NCBI GenBank assembly: GCA_030149175.1
Contig: JASBSA010000025.1
Location: 1 to 50,059, forward strand
Origin: Winogradskyella sp.
GTDB lineage: Bacteria > Bacteroidota > Bacteroidia > Flavobacteriales > Flavobacteriaceae
Direction of reading: 5' to 3'
DNA length: 50,059 nucleotides
Below are positions 17,455 to 27,409 of this stretch, in pieces. A program made the translations under genes and the position numbers. Each line of letters opens with the position of its first letter. Position 1 is the stretch's first letter. The notes under the pieces were generated by a model that did not search any database, was not told the origin of the DNA, and was given only the letters and a program-made list of their open reading frames with translations.

Positions 17455-19677
17455 TTAATCTAATAATTTAAATGTGTGCTCAAACCTGAAATCTGAGCTT
17501 GGCGCAATGGCTATTTCAAACTCACCCGGCTCTACGCCATATTCCATTTTGCTGTTGTAGAATTTTAAATCTTCAACTGAAATTTTAAACGTTACTGTTT
17601 TACTTTCACCTTTTTTCAAGTTTATTTTTTGAAAGCCTTTTAATTCTTTTATAGGTCTTGTAACACTTGCTACTTTATCGTGAATGTAGAGTTGTACTAT
17701 TTCGTGTCCGTCCATACTACCTGTATTTGTTACAGTTACCGAAGCTTCAATAGTTCCTTTTGAATTTAAGGTTTGTGACGATAATTTGAAATCTGAATAG
17801 TTAAACGTTGTATAACTCAGTCCGTGGCCAAAAACAAACAATGGTGTATTTGGCACATCTATATAATTACTTTTATAATCTTCTTTAGGGTTGTCATCTG
17901 GGATTGGTCTTCCCGTATTTTTCATATTGTAATAAATTGGGACTTGCCCAACATTTCTTGGAAATGTTACTGTTAATTTTCCTGAAGGATTTACTTTTCC
18001 AAATAATAAATCAGCCGTTGCCGCACCACCCATTGTACCAGGAAACCAAATCTCTAAAATAGCATCCACCAAATTCACTTCATCCGATAAATTCAATGGA
18101 CGACCATTCATTAATACCAAAGTGATTTTTTTATTCGGGTTGGCTTCTCTTATTTTCTTAATAAGTTCTGGTTGAATACCTGGAATTTTCAAATTAGTTC
18201 TAGAAGCAGCTTCACCACTCATATGATGACCTTCACCCATCACTAAAACAATAGCATCAGCTTGCTTGGATATTGAAATCGCTTCCTCAAAGCCAGACTC
18301 ATCATCCTTTAAAATTTCGCAACCTTTAGCATAAAGAATATGATTAGGGTTTAAATATTCTGAAATACCTTCAAAAATGCTTACTGCTTTTCCGTTCCGA
18401 TCACCTTTTGCCGCCCAATTGCCAATAATATCATATTCGTCTTTCACCAAAGGGCCGATAAAAGCAATCTTTTTTATGTCTTTTGAAAGTGGCAAGGCTT
18501 CATTTTTATTTTGAAGTAAAACTGAAGATGCTGCGGCAATTTCTCTGGCCTTAGTTAAGAATTCGTCTTTGTATTTAGTGTTGTTTTCCCGATCTTGATC
18601 AATATAGCGATAAGGATCATCAAACAGCCCTAACTTAAATTTAGCTAAAAGGATTCTTCGGCAGGCATCATTAACATATGCTTCTGGAACTTTACCTTCT
18701 TTAACCAGGTCTTCTAAAAAATGGTGATATAATTTTCCAACCATATCCATATCCACACCAGCATTCATCCCAATTCTTGCTGCGTCAATACTATCTTTTG
18801 CAAATCCGTGAGGTACCAATTCATTAATAGACGTATAATCTGAAACTACGAAGCCTTTGAATTTCCATTCATCTCGAAGAATATCTCTTAATGTAAATTT
18901 ATTTCCAGAAGTTGGCACACCGTTCAACTCGTTGAATGCCGACATAAATGTTTCCACGCCAGCATCTACCGCAGCTTTGAAGGGTGGTAAATATACATTT
19001 CGCAATTCACCTTCACCCATATTTACGGTGTGATAATCTCTTCCAGCTTGAGCAGCACCGTACGCCACGTAATGCTTTGCACAAGCCAGAATGGTATTTG
19101 ACTTCGATAAATCATCACCTTGAAAACCTTTAATATAGGCTTTGGCCATTTGGCTTCCTAAATACACATCTTCACCTGCACCTTCTGAAATACGTCCCCA
19201 ACGTGGCTCACGAGAAAGATCTACCATCGGTGCAAACGTCCAATGCAAACCTTCAGCAGAAGCTTCTTCAGCAGCAATGCGAGAGCTTTCTTCCACCATT
19301 TTTAAATCCCAACTAGCAGACAATGCTAAATTAATCGGGAAGATGGTACGATGTCCGTGAATGACGTCATAGCCAAACAATAATGGTATGCCTAAGCGTG
19401 TTTCTTCAACTGCAATTTTTTGTAAATCTCGTGTTCCTTTTACTGTAAAGGCATTGAGCATTGCGCCCAAATTACCTTCACGTATATATCTGCCATTGTC
19501 AGTACCAACAATTGGTCCTGTCTGATCCCAACGACCACTATACATTACAGTCTGACCTATCTTTTCTTGAAGCGTCATCAGATTCATCAACGAATCTACT
19601 TTGGCTTCGTAGTTTTGGGACCAACCAATAGTTGAGCAAATAGTAAAAATTATAAGAAGTTGAGATTTAAAATGCAT
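17455..19677 (-). CDS. Glycoside hydrolase family 3 (BglX-type beta-glucosidase)
   Basis: GYDVIHGHRTIFPINLALSASWD, PRWGRISEGAGED, KGFVVSDYTSINEL (nucleophile Asp), C-terminal FnIII-like domain. Confidence 0.95.
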   Translation of the reverse strand: MHFKSQLLIIFTICSTIGWSQNYEAKVDSLMNLMTLQEKIGQTVMYSGRWDQTGPIVGTDNGRYIREGNLGAMLNAFTVKGTRDLQKIAVEETRLGIPLLFGYDVIHGHRTIFPINLALSASWDLKMVEESSRIAAEEASAEGLHWTFAPMVDLSREPRWGRISEGAGEDVYLGSQMAKAYIKGFQGDDLSKSNTILACAKHYVAYGAAQAGRDYHTVNMGEGELRNVYLPPFKAAVDAGVETFMSAFNELNGVPTSGNKFTLRDILRDEWKFKGFVVSDYTSINELVPHGFAKDSIDAARIGMNAGVDMDMVGKLYHHFLEDLVKEGKVPEAYVNDACRRILLAKFKLGLFDDPYRYIDQDRENNTKYKDEFLTKAREIAAASSVLLQNKNEALPLSKDIKKIAFIGPLVKDEYDIIGNWAAKGDRNGKAVSIFEGISEYLNPNHILYAKGCEILKDDESGFEEAISISKQADAIVLVMGEGHHMSGEAASRTNLKIPGIQPELIKKIREANPNKKITLVLMNGRPLNLSDEVNLVDAILEIWFPGTMGGAATADLLFGKVNPSGKLTVTFPRNVGQVPIYYNMKNTGRPIPDDNPKEDYKSNYIDVPNTPLFVFGHGLSYTTFNYSDFKLSSQTLNSKGTIEASVTVTNTGSMDGHEIVQLYIHDKVASVTRPIKELKGFQKINLKKGESKTVTFKISVEDLKFYNSKMEYGVEPGEFEIAIAPSSDFRFEHTFKLLD

Positions 19678-19684
19678 TATATAT

Positions 19685-22027
19685 TTATTCAGTTAATTCA
19701 AATTCTTTCATCAGTTCTGTTGTTGAATCCGTTCCAACGAACACTTGAAATATTCCCGGTTCAGCAACAAAATCTAAATCGTAATTGTAAAATTTTAAAT
19801 CTTCTACTGATATATTGAAGGTCACTGTTTTAGTTTCCCCCTTTTTAATGTTTACCTTTTTGAAACCTTTCAATTCCTTAACTGGCCTTGTTACAGAACC
19901 AACTACGTCTCTTATATAAAGCTGAACGACTTCTTTACCATCATAATCGGCAGAATTAGTGACATCTACTGAAACCGAGATTTCTCCATCCATAGCAATC
20001 GAAGTTTTATCAAGGTTAAAGTTTGAATAATCAAAAGATGTATAGCTCAACCCATAACCAAAAGGATATAATGGCTCATTACGAATATCTAAATAATTCG
20101 TCTTAAATTTCTCGAATTTTCCTTCCTTATTACCTAGTGGTCTTCCTGTATTTTTATGGTTATAAAACAACGGCACTTGACCAACATTTCTTGGGAATGT
20201 TGCCGTTAACTTCCCTGAAGGATTTACATCGCCAAACAGCACATCTGAAATGGACAGACCAGCTTCGCTACCCGGAAACCAAACATTCAAGATTGCAGGT
20301 ACAGTTTTACTTTCTTCGACTAAGGTCAAAGGTCGTCCAGTAAATAAAACTAAAACCACAGGCTTTCCTGTTTTTAACAATGCTTGTAATAAGTCTTTCT
20401 GTACTTGCGGAATTCCGATATCTGTACGACTACTACTCTCTCCGCTGAATTCGGCAGATTCGCCAATTGTTGCCACAATGACATCAGATTTTTTAGCTAC
20501 TGCTAACGCTTCATCTAATAATTGCTGGTCTGTTCTGCCATCTCGTGGGATGGTTTTTCCAAACATTGTAGCTCTTTTTTCCAGCTCTAAATCGTAATCT
20601 AAATTACTGCCTTTGGCGTATAACAAATTAACACTTTCACCAACTGTTTGTAGTAAGCCGTCCCAAACCGAAATGGCTTTGTTATGATCGGAAGACACAC
20701 TCCAAGTACCAGGCATATTATTACCGGCTTTTGCTAAAGGTCCGATTACTGCAACTGTTCCTGACTTTTTTAAAGGTAATAGCTGGTCTTCATTTTTAAG
20801 AAGTACCGTAGATTCGGCACCAACGAGACGTGCAAAATCCCTGTTTTTTTGTGTATAGGTTTCATTTTTTGAACGTTCTTCACTACAATATCTGTAAGGG
20901 TCGTCAAATAAACCTAATTGGTACTTTGCAGTAAGCACACGAGCAACAGCTTTATCAATATCTTCCATCGCTATTTTCCCTTGTTCTAAAGCACCTTTTA
21001 AATGCTTAATGTAAGCTGCGTCTATATTTGGCGAATCACCAGCCATATCCATATCCAGTCCTGCTTTTAAAGCCAAAGACGTTACAGCATATTCATCACC
21101 CATTCCGTGTGCCTTCATTTCGTAAATTCCTGTGTAATCAGACACTACAAAACCATTAAACCCCCAATCATCTCGCAATAAATCAGTTAACAACCATTTA
21201 TTTCCGGTTGCTGGAATCCCATCAATTTCATTGAACGATGCCATTACAGAACCAACACCTTCATCAACAGCTGCTTTGTAGGGTGGTAAATATTCATTGT
21301 ACATTCTTATACGACTCATATCGACCGTATTATAATCTCTACCTGCTTCTGGCGCACCATATAAAGCAAAGTGCTTTACGCAGGACATCAGCGTATTCTT
21401 AGCTGCTAAATCATCTTGTTGATACCCTCTAACCATAGCACGGGCAATTTCACTTCCCAAATACGGATCTTCACCATTCCCTTCGGAAACCCTTCCCCAA
21501 CGCGGATCGCGAGAAATATCTACCATTGGCGAAAACGTCCAATTGATGCCGTTAGCGCTTGCCTCAGATGCTGCAATTTTTGCCGTTTTTTCAATCATTT
21601 CCATATCCCAAGAAGATGACAAACCTAATGGAATTGGGAATGTGGTTTTGAATCCGTGGATAACGTCCATTCCGAAAATTAAAGGAATGCCTAGTCGGCT
21701 TTTTTCAACAGCGATTTTCTGTACTTCATAAATATTTTTCGGATCTCCAAGATTGAAGAGACCACCTATTTTTCCGTCTTCAATTTTCTTGACAACATCT
21801 GTACTTTTTGAAGAACCTGTGGTAATTGGCCCTGTCGCAGGAAGGTTTAACTGACCTAATTTTTCCTCTAAAGTCATAAGACCGATAATGGAATCAACTT
21901 TTTCTTGATATGGATTATCGTTTTTAGAGGATGCTGTTTTGTTTTCACTTGTATTGCAAGATATTGCCGTTAGAAAACAAAAAGCAATTATAAAGGATTT
22001 TATGTTAGAATTTTTGAAAGCTGTCAT
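19685..22027 (-). CDS. Glycoside hydrolase family 3 (BglX-type beta-glucosidase), lipoprotein
   Basis: LTAISCN lipobox, FGMDVIHGFKTTFPIPLGLSSSWD, PRWGRVSEGNGEDPYLG, NGFVVSDYTGIYEM. Confidence 0.95.
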   Translation of the reverse strand: MTAFKNSNIKSFIIAFCFLTAISCNTSENKTASSKNDNPYQEKVDSIIGLMTLEEKLGQLNLPATGPITTGSSKSTDVVKKIEDGKIGGLFNLGDPKNIYEVQKIAVEKSRLGIPLIFGMDVIHGFKTTFPIPLGLSSSWDMEMIEKTAKIAASEASANGINWTFSPMVDISRDPRWGRVSEGNGEDPYLGSEIARAMVRGYQQDDLAAKNTLMSCVKHFALYGAPEAGRDYNTVDMSRIRMYNEYLPPYKAAVDEGVGSVMASFNEIDGIPATGNKWLLTDLLRDDWGFNGFVVSDYTGIYEMKAHGMGDEYAVTSLALKAGLDMDMAGDSPNIDAAYIKHLKGALEQGKIAMEDIDKAVARVLTAKYQLGLFDDPYRYCSEERSKNETYTQKNRDFARLVGAESTVLLKNEDQLLPLKKSGTVAVIGPLAKAGNNMPGTWSVSSDHNKAISVWDGLLQTVGESVNLLYAKGSNLDYDLELEKRATMFGKTIPRDGRTDQQLLDEALAVAKKSDVIVATIGESAEFSGESSSRTDIGIPQVQKDLLQALLKTGKPVVLVLFTGRPLTLVEESKTVPAILNVWFPGSEAGLSISDVLFGDVNPSGKLTATFPRNVGQVPLFYNHKNTGRPLGNKEGKFEKFKTNYLDIRNEPLYPFGYGLSYTSFDYSNFNLDKTSIAMDGEISVSVDVTNSADYDGKEVVQLYIRDVVGSVTRPVKELKGFKKVNIKKGETKTVTFNISVEDLKFYNYDLDFVAEPGIFQVFVGTDSTTELMKEFELTE

Positions 22028-22812
22028 TATTTTTTTGATTTAGAAAAAAGCCATTTTAATAATTCAGGTTCTGCAAAAGTAGAATCCCAACTGTTGTGAT
22101 TATCGTCGGCATATAAGGTAAAGTTTGGTTTACCGCCATATTTTAAAATACCACTGACCATATCTATTGAAAGTTGAGGGTCAACCACATCGTCTTTTGC
22201 TCCGTGAAATACCCAGAGATCAGTAGTATTTGCATATTCTTTTGCAGATTCTGGGTCGCCACCACCACAAATGGCAAAGGCTGCCGCAAACATATCTGGC
22301 CGTCTTGAAAGAATTTCAAAAGTTCCCATGCCACCCATAGACAGGCCACCAACATATATCTTCTCTTTTTTTACAAAAGGTTTTTCAGCAAATTCATCCA
22401 TTAAATCCAAAACCAATGCCATTGCCTTTGTTGGACCAGTTTCATATTCAAACTTTAAACCTATAGGCTTTGTTGATCTATCAACATCTACTTTAGACCA
22501 ATAGTCACTTTTAGGACATTGAGGGAATATTACAATTGCTGGAAATGCACCTCTGTTGGTTTTATCAGCAAACAATTTACTACCGTGAACCAATTGCTTT
22601 TTATTGTCTTTACCTCGTTCTCCTGCACCATGTAGAAACAATACAACTGGATATGTTTCTTCCTCGGAAAAATTTTCGGGATACATAATTCGATACTGCA
22701 AGGTATCTTCATCTTTTACGTGAACTTGTTCTTTGTAAAAATCCTCCTGTGCATTAGAAAACGCCATAAGGCAGACTAAACATAGCGTTAATATATTTTT
22801 AAATAGCTTCAT
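22027..22812 (-). CDS. Secreted alpha/beta hydrolase (prolyl oligopeptidase/PHB depolymerase-like esterase)
   Basis: Signal peptide; VVLFLHGAGERG, GGLSMGGMGTFEIL nucleophile elbow, WVFHGAKDDVV. Confidence 0.85.
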   Translation of the reverse strand: MKLFKNILTLCLVCLMAFSNAQEDFYKEQVHVKDEDTLQYRIMYPENFSEEETYPVVLFLHGAGERGKDNKKQLVHGSKLFADKTNRGAFPAIVIFPQCPKSDYWSKVDVDRSTKPIGLKFEYETGPTKAMALVLDLMDEFAEKPFVKKEKIYVGGLSMGGMGTFEILSRRPDMFAAAFAICGGGDPESAKEYANTTDLWVFHGAKDDVVDPQLSIDMVSGILKYGGKPNFTLYADDNHNSWDSTFAEPELLKWLFSKSKK

Positions 22813-22824
22813 TTTATAAAAAAA

Positions 22825-24171
22825 TTAATAAGTGAATCCTAAAGCATCCAAACCATTTTGTACATCTTCGTTTTGCATAAATAGATTCCATAACAATCCT
22901 GTTCTGTAATTTTCTATCATTATGATTTGCGGTCCTTGGTCAATAGCTAAATAACGTTCAGTCACCCAATTATACTCAGGACTAAAGGCGTCATAAAACC
23001 CTGCAGGTCCCATTAAATCATTTTCATAAAAATAATGCATCGCTGCCAAGGATTTTTCTGGTGTGTAAGGAATAGAGCTCACTGCTGCTGTGGGCGAAAT
23101 GGTGCCATTATCGTTTTCTGGATCGTGTGCAGAGTAGCCCACGGAACCATCTGAATTTCTGGTATAACTTGCTGTTAATCCCCAACAATCTGGTCCATAA
23201 TCTGCAAAATTATTTGGGTTGTTAACGCAGTATTGGTAATTAATATTGGTATGATTAACATTCAAATTCCAATAATTGGCATATTGATCGTTTAAGTTTG
23301 AGGGATTTAAACCCAAATATGAATAGTGTGCCCAAAATAAAGGGCCTGTTCCCGTACCAGCATGATCTAAAATTAAAGGTACACTATATTGACTTGAAGA
23401 AGACACAATGTTTCCGTTATTTGCCCATCCTTGATGGTAGGACTCAGCTAGGATCGGATAATCTGGTGATGCAGCACCCAAAATAAAAGCTATCAAAGTT
23501 TCATTATAACCTCTCAACTCTAAGTTAATTGCAAAACCATTATTAGGACTCCAGTGCCATAACAATTTATTTTGTCCGTTGGTGTACCAATCCCATTCTA
23601 CACCTTTCCAGAGTGTATCAGCTTGGTTTGCCAATGCCTGTTCTTCGGTAGAACCATTTTTTAAATATTCTTTAACGCAAATCAATCCTTGAACGAAAAA
23701 AGCCGTCTCAACTAAATCACCTCCATCGTCTTGTGCACTAAAAGGAATTACTGCACCTGTGCCATCATCAATCCAATGTGACCAAGCGCCGTGAAAACGG
23801 TCCGCACCTTCAAAAAAGTTGAGTATTTGCCGTAACCTCTCGACACCTTCACTTCTTGAAATGTAACCTCTTTCAATACCAACAATAATAGCCATTAAAC
23901 CAAAGCCACTGCCTCCTGTAGTGATAACATTTTGGCTGTTGTTTGGATCATTAGGATGATAACGCTCTTTTGCAGCACCTGAACTAGTGCCTGCAAAGTC
24001 CCAAAAGTACTTAAAGGTTTCCTGTTGGGTTAAATCCATAATTTCTGTGTCTGATAATGGAACGAACGGGTCATCATCGTTTGGATTGTATGGTTCCTGG
24101 TAACCTGGGCCATTATCGCTTGCACAGCTAGTTAAAATAGTTATTAATAATATGAAACTGAGTTTCTTCAT
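22825..24171 (-). CDS. Glucoamylase-family (PF10091/GH144-like) lipoprotein
   Basis: TFKYFWDFAGTSSGAAKERYHPND, TTGGSGFGLMAIIVGIERGYI, DRFHGAWSHWIDDGTG, DNGTISPTAAVSSIPYTPEKSL; lipobox LTSCA. Confidence 0.85.
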   Translation of the reverse strand: MKKLSFILLITILTSCASDNGPGYQEPYNPNDDDPFVPLSDTEIMDLTQQETFKYFWDFAGTSSGAAKERYHPNDPNNSQNVITTGGSGFGLMAIIVGIERGYISRSEGVERLRQILNFFEGADRFHGAWSHWIDDGTGAVIPFSAQDDGGDLVETAFFVQGLICVKEYLKNGSTEEQALANQADTLWKGVEWDWYTNGQNKLLWHWSPNNGFAINLELRGYNETLIAFILGAASPDYPILAESYHQGWANNGNIVSSSSQYSVPLILDHAGTGTGPLFWAHYSYLGLNPSNLNDQYANYWNLNVNHTNINYQYCVNNPNNFADYGPDCWGLTASYTRNSDGSVGYSAHDPENDNGTISPTAAVSSIPYTPEKSLAAMHYFYENDLMGPAGFYDAFSPEYNWVTERYLAIDQGPQIIMIENYRTGLLWNLFMQNEDVQNGLDALGFTY

Positions 24172-25554
24172 TTATTTTTTGTTTTTGTGTATAAAACCTA
24201 GTTTATCCAAACCGTTTTGTACATCTTTGTTTTTCATAAATAAGTCCCAGAACATTCCTGTTCTATAATTCTCAATCATCACCGGAATTGGACCTTGGTC
24301 TATTGCTAAATATCTTGGTGTATACCAATTGTGTTCAAAACTAAAAGCATCATAAGGACCGTACTTGCCAATCAAACTATCATGATTTTTGTAAATATTA
24401 GCTAACATTTTCATACTCTCTTTTGGGGTATAAGGGAATGAAGATAATGCTGCTGTTGGGGATACCACACCCAAATCTAACCCAGGTCTATGGCCTGCAT
24501 ATCCCTTTAAAGAATAACTTGATGTTAAACCCCAAAGACTATCGCCATAGCCCTTAATTTTTTTTGGATTGTCAATAGCGTATTTGTAATGGATTTTAGC
24601 GTGATTTTGAGTGAGTTCCCAATAATCTGCATATTGATCTGATAAGCCCTTTGGATTTAGTCCTAAATAGGAATAATGCGCCCAAAATAATGGGCCTATT
24701 TTGGCATCACTATGTTGGTAATAATCCAGTACTAAATCTTCATCATAATACGATTCATCCGAAACAATTTCACCATTTCTTGCCCAACCTTTTTCATAGA
24801 CTTCCTTTGAAATAGAATGTGTTGGTGAAGCTGCTGCCAGAACATACATAATTAAACATTCATTATATCCTCCTACTGGAAAATCCATTTCCCAACCGTA
24901 TTCTGGAGACCAATGCCAGTACAATACATCTTCACCGTTTTTAGTGTACCAATCCCATTCTACTTCTTGCCATAGTTGATTTATTTTGCTTGCCAATTGC
25001 CTTTCTTGTTCATTGCCGTTTTTAAAATATTCAGCAACCGTCAATAAGCCTTGTACCAAAAATGCCGTTTCAACTAAATCGCCTCCATTATCTTTTTTTC
25101 CAAATGGATAAACTTTACCTGTCTCACCATCAATCCAATGTGACCAAGCACCATGAAAACGATCTGCTTTTTCAAGAAAATCAACAATTCTTGTATATCT
25201 TTTGAGGGCCTCTTCTCTAGAAATCCAACCTCGTTCAACACCAACTAGTATGGCCATTAGCCCAAAACCACTGCCACCTGTTGTTACTGTATTTTTAGGA
25301 GATGTAGGATATACATCATCCATATGCAAACGTTCTCTTGCTAAACCGGAGTTTGGTTCTGCTCCTTCCCAAAAATAGTTGAAGGTTTGGAATTGAATAG
25401 AATCCAATAGTTCTTCTTCGCTCCATTCAACTTTAACATTCTCAGTCAAAGCAACATCAGAACTATCAGCACTTTTCTTATCGTTCTTACAGCTAAATAA
25501 TGATAATATCATTGCTGTCAAAACAAAAAATTTATTTTGATAAATTAAATTCAT
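24172..25554 (-). CDS. Glucoamylase-family (PF10091/GH144-like) lipoprotein, paralogue of the adjacent gene
   Basis: TFNYFWEGAEPNSGLARERLHMDD, TTGGSGFGLMAILVGVERGWI, DRFHGAWSHWIDGETG, VVSPTAALSSFPYTPKESM. Confidence 0.85.
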   Translation of the reverse strand: MNLIYQNKFFVLTAMILSLFSCKNDKKSADSSDVALTENVKVEWSEEELLDSIQFQTFNYFWEGAEPNSGLARERLHMDDVYPTSPKNTVTTGGSGFGLMAILVGVERGWISREEALKRYTRIVDFLEKADRFHGAWSHWIDGETGKVYPFGKKDNGGDLVETAFLVQGLLTVAEYFKNGNEQERQLASKINQLWQEVEWDWYTKNGEDVLYWHWSPEYGWEMDFPVGGYNECLIMYVLAAASPTHSISKEVYEKGWARNGEIVSDESYYDEDLVLDYYQHSDAKIGPLFWAHYSYLGLNPKGLSDQYADYWELTQNHAKIHYKYAIDNPKKIKGYGDSLWGLTSSYSLKGYAGHRPGLDLGVVSPTAALSSFPYTPKESMKMLANIYKNHDSLIGKYGPYDAFSFEHNWYTPRYLAIDQGPIPVMIENYRTGMFWDLFMKNKDVQNGLDKLGFIHKNKK

Positions 25555-25572
25555 TAGTAAGTTTTAGATAAA

Positions 25573-25608
25573 CTTTAGCTGCATTTATGTACATAAATGC
25601 AGCTAAAG
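25573..25608. repeat. 36-bp perfect palindrome in the PUL operon
   Basis: CTTTAGCTGCATTTATGTACATAAATGCAGCTAAAG equals its own reverse complement; lies between the GH144-like start (25554) and the LamG-like gene stop (25671). Confidence 0.95.
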
Positions 25609-25670
25609 CAATAAAGACTAATTCAAAAGTTTACATACACTTAATTTGTGTTTCGGATCAATAATTTATG

Positions 25671-27404
25671 CTAAAGCATAGATTGAATTTCTTGCTGAGA
25701 GAGTGCCTTTTTATAAATTCTTAGATTATCCATTAGGCTTTCATCGGATCTATGATTCCAACCGGTAAACCTTGGTGCTCCAGACATTATTGAGAGAATA
25801 TCGCAATCTGTCCAATCTACACCGGTAAAAGCATTTTGGCTTACTACCTGACCATCAATATATACTACACATTCGGTACTTGAAATTGTAAATGCCATTT
25901 GCACCCATTGTGGATTGTTAGGATCTACGTCTGCCGCAGCACCTCCATCGAACCAAGAATCGCCCGACCCATTACCAACATTTAATTTAAAACGTTGCAT
26001 TCCTCCAGCATTTTCTCGAAAAAATCTAAATCCACTTGTTCTGTTGTTTTGAGCATCTGGATTGTTAGTGTCTGGTGGACCTATTACAAGTACGCCTGCT
26101 CTGTCTGGTGTACCATTAAGCTTGTATCTGAATACTGCAGAAAATTCTTCGTTTAACAAACCGTCCGTTGGGAATGTTAAATATGAATCTGCCGCTCCTT
26201 GATAAGCACTTGTGCCTTCATATGCATCTGAAGAGAAATCTGGACTACCAACTTCAGTACAGTCCTCATCACTATAGCTTTCTGTATAACTACCATTAAA
26301 ATCTAACTTAAATATCTCATCGGCCTGAGCTATTAACTCTATGACTTCCTCTTGAGTTAATGCCATGTTAAACAGCCTTAACTCGTCCATGTAGCTTTCA
26401 TCTGACCTATGGTTCCAACCAGTAAATCTAGGTGCTCCAGACATTATTGAAAGAATATCGCAACCTGTCCAATCTACACCTGTAAATGAATTTTGACTAA
26501 CAACTTCACCGTTTTTATAAACCACACACTGTGAGTCGGATATAGTAAACGCAAAATGTACCCATTGATCTACCGTAGGGTCTACATCGGCAGCTGCACC
26601 ACCATCGAACCAAGAATCACCATCACCTCTACCAACATTCAACTTAAAGCGTTGCATACCTCCAGCATTTTCACGGAAAAATCTAAATCCACTTGTTCTA
26701 TTATTTTGAGCATCTGGATTATTTTCGTCTGGTGGACCAATAACTAATACACCTGCTCTATCTGGTGTTGCATTAACCTTTAACCAAAATGATGCGCTAA
26801 ACTCATTTGCTAAAAGACCATCTGTCGGGAAAGTTAAATAAGAGTCTGGAGATCCAGCGTAAGCACCTGAGCCAACTCTAGCTTCTGGTGCAAAACCAGG
26901 GCTACCAAACTCATCTGCGTCTGTTACACTAACCAACTCACTGTAACTACCATCAAAGTTCATATAGAAAGTCTCTCCTGGATACAGCGGTGTATAAGGA
27001 GGCTCTTTACTAAAATTAGAAACGGAAACAGTTGTGTTGCCTACCAAATCTGTTGCAGAAACTTCTAGTACGTGATCGCCTGTTGTAATATTGTCATATA
27101 CGAACTCTTCAATAAAAATTCTGTAATCCAAGAACTCATCATATGATGCTATTTCCAATCCATCCAATTTAACACTTACCGAAGCAAGTTCAATGTCGTC
27201 TTCTGCTCTAAATTCAATAGGTGTAGAAGTTACTGGGTCTGGTACTTGAATTGAAAAACCATCAACAGGTCTTTCAATTGTTACAATAGGTGCACCTGCA
27301 TCTGGTCCTGGATCTACTTCTGTGATTGGATCTATGCCTTCGTCACATGCTGAAAACAAAAGTAAACAGCAAACCACAAGTTTAAATATATTATTAGTTT
27401 TCAT
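25671..27404 (-). CDS. Tandem LamG/concanavalin-like surface lipoprotein, candidate surface glycan-binding protein
   Basis: Lipobox LFSAC directly downstream of susD; Ig-like N-terminal region then two near-identical LamG-like repeats (SYLTFPTDGLL...TPDRAGVLVIGPPD...MSGAPRFTGWNHRSDES). Confidence 0.8.
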   Translation of the reverse strand: MKTNNIFKLVVCCLLLFSACDEGIDPITEVDPGPDAGAPIVTIERPVDGFSIQVPDPVTSTPIEFRAEDDIELASVSVKLDGLEIASYDEFLDYRIFIEEFVYDNITTGDHVLEVSATDLVGNTTVSVSNFSKEPPYTPLYPGETFYMNFDGSYSELVSVTDADEFGSPGFAPEARVGSGAYAGSPDSYLTFPTDGLLANEFSASFWLKVNATPDRAGVLVIGPPDENNPDAQNNRTSGFRFFRENAGGMQRFKLNVGRGDGDSWFDGGAAADVDPTVDQWVHFAFTISDSQCVVYKNGEVVSQNSFTGVDWTGCDILSIMSGAPRFTGWNHRSDESYMDELRLFNMALTQEEVIELIAQADEIFKLDFNGSYTESYSDEDCTEVGSPDFSSDAYEGTSAYQGAADSYLTFPTDGLLNEEFSAVFRYKLNGTPDRAGVLVIGPPDTNNPDAQNNRTSGFRFFRENAGGMQRFKLNVGNGSGDSWFDGGAAADVDPNNPQWVQMAFTISSTECVVYIDGQVVSQNAFTGVDWTDCDILSIMSGAPRFTGWNHRSDESLMDNLRIYKKALSQQEIQSML

Positions 27405-27409
27405 AGTTA

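Noticed and set aside
25675-26950. CRISPR-like or simple tandem repeat
   Set aside because: The repetition is two coding LamG-like domains of 657 bp, not short spaced repeats; no CRISPR array or cas gene seen in the window.
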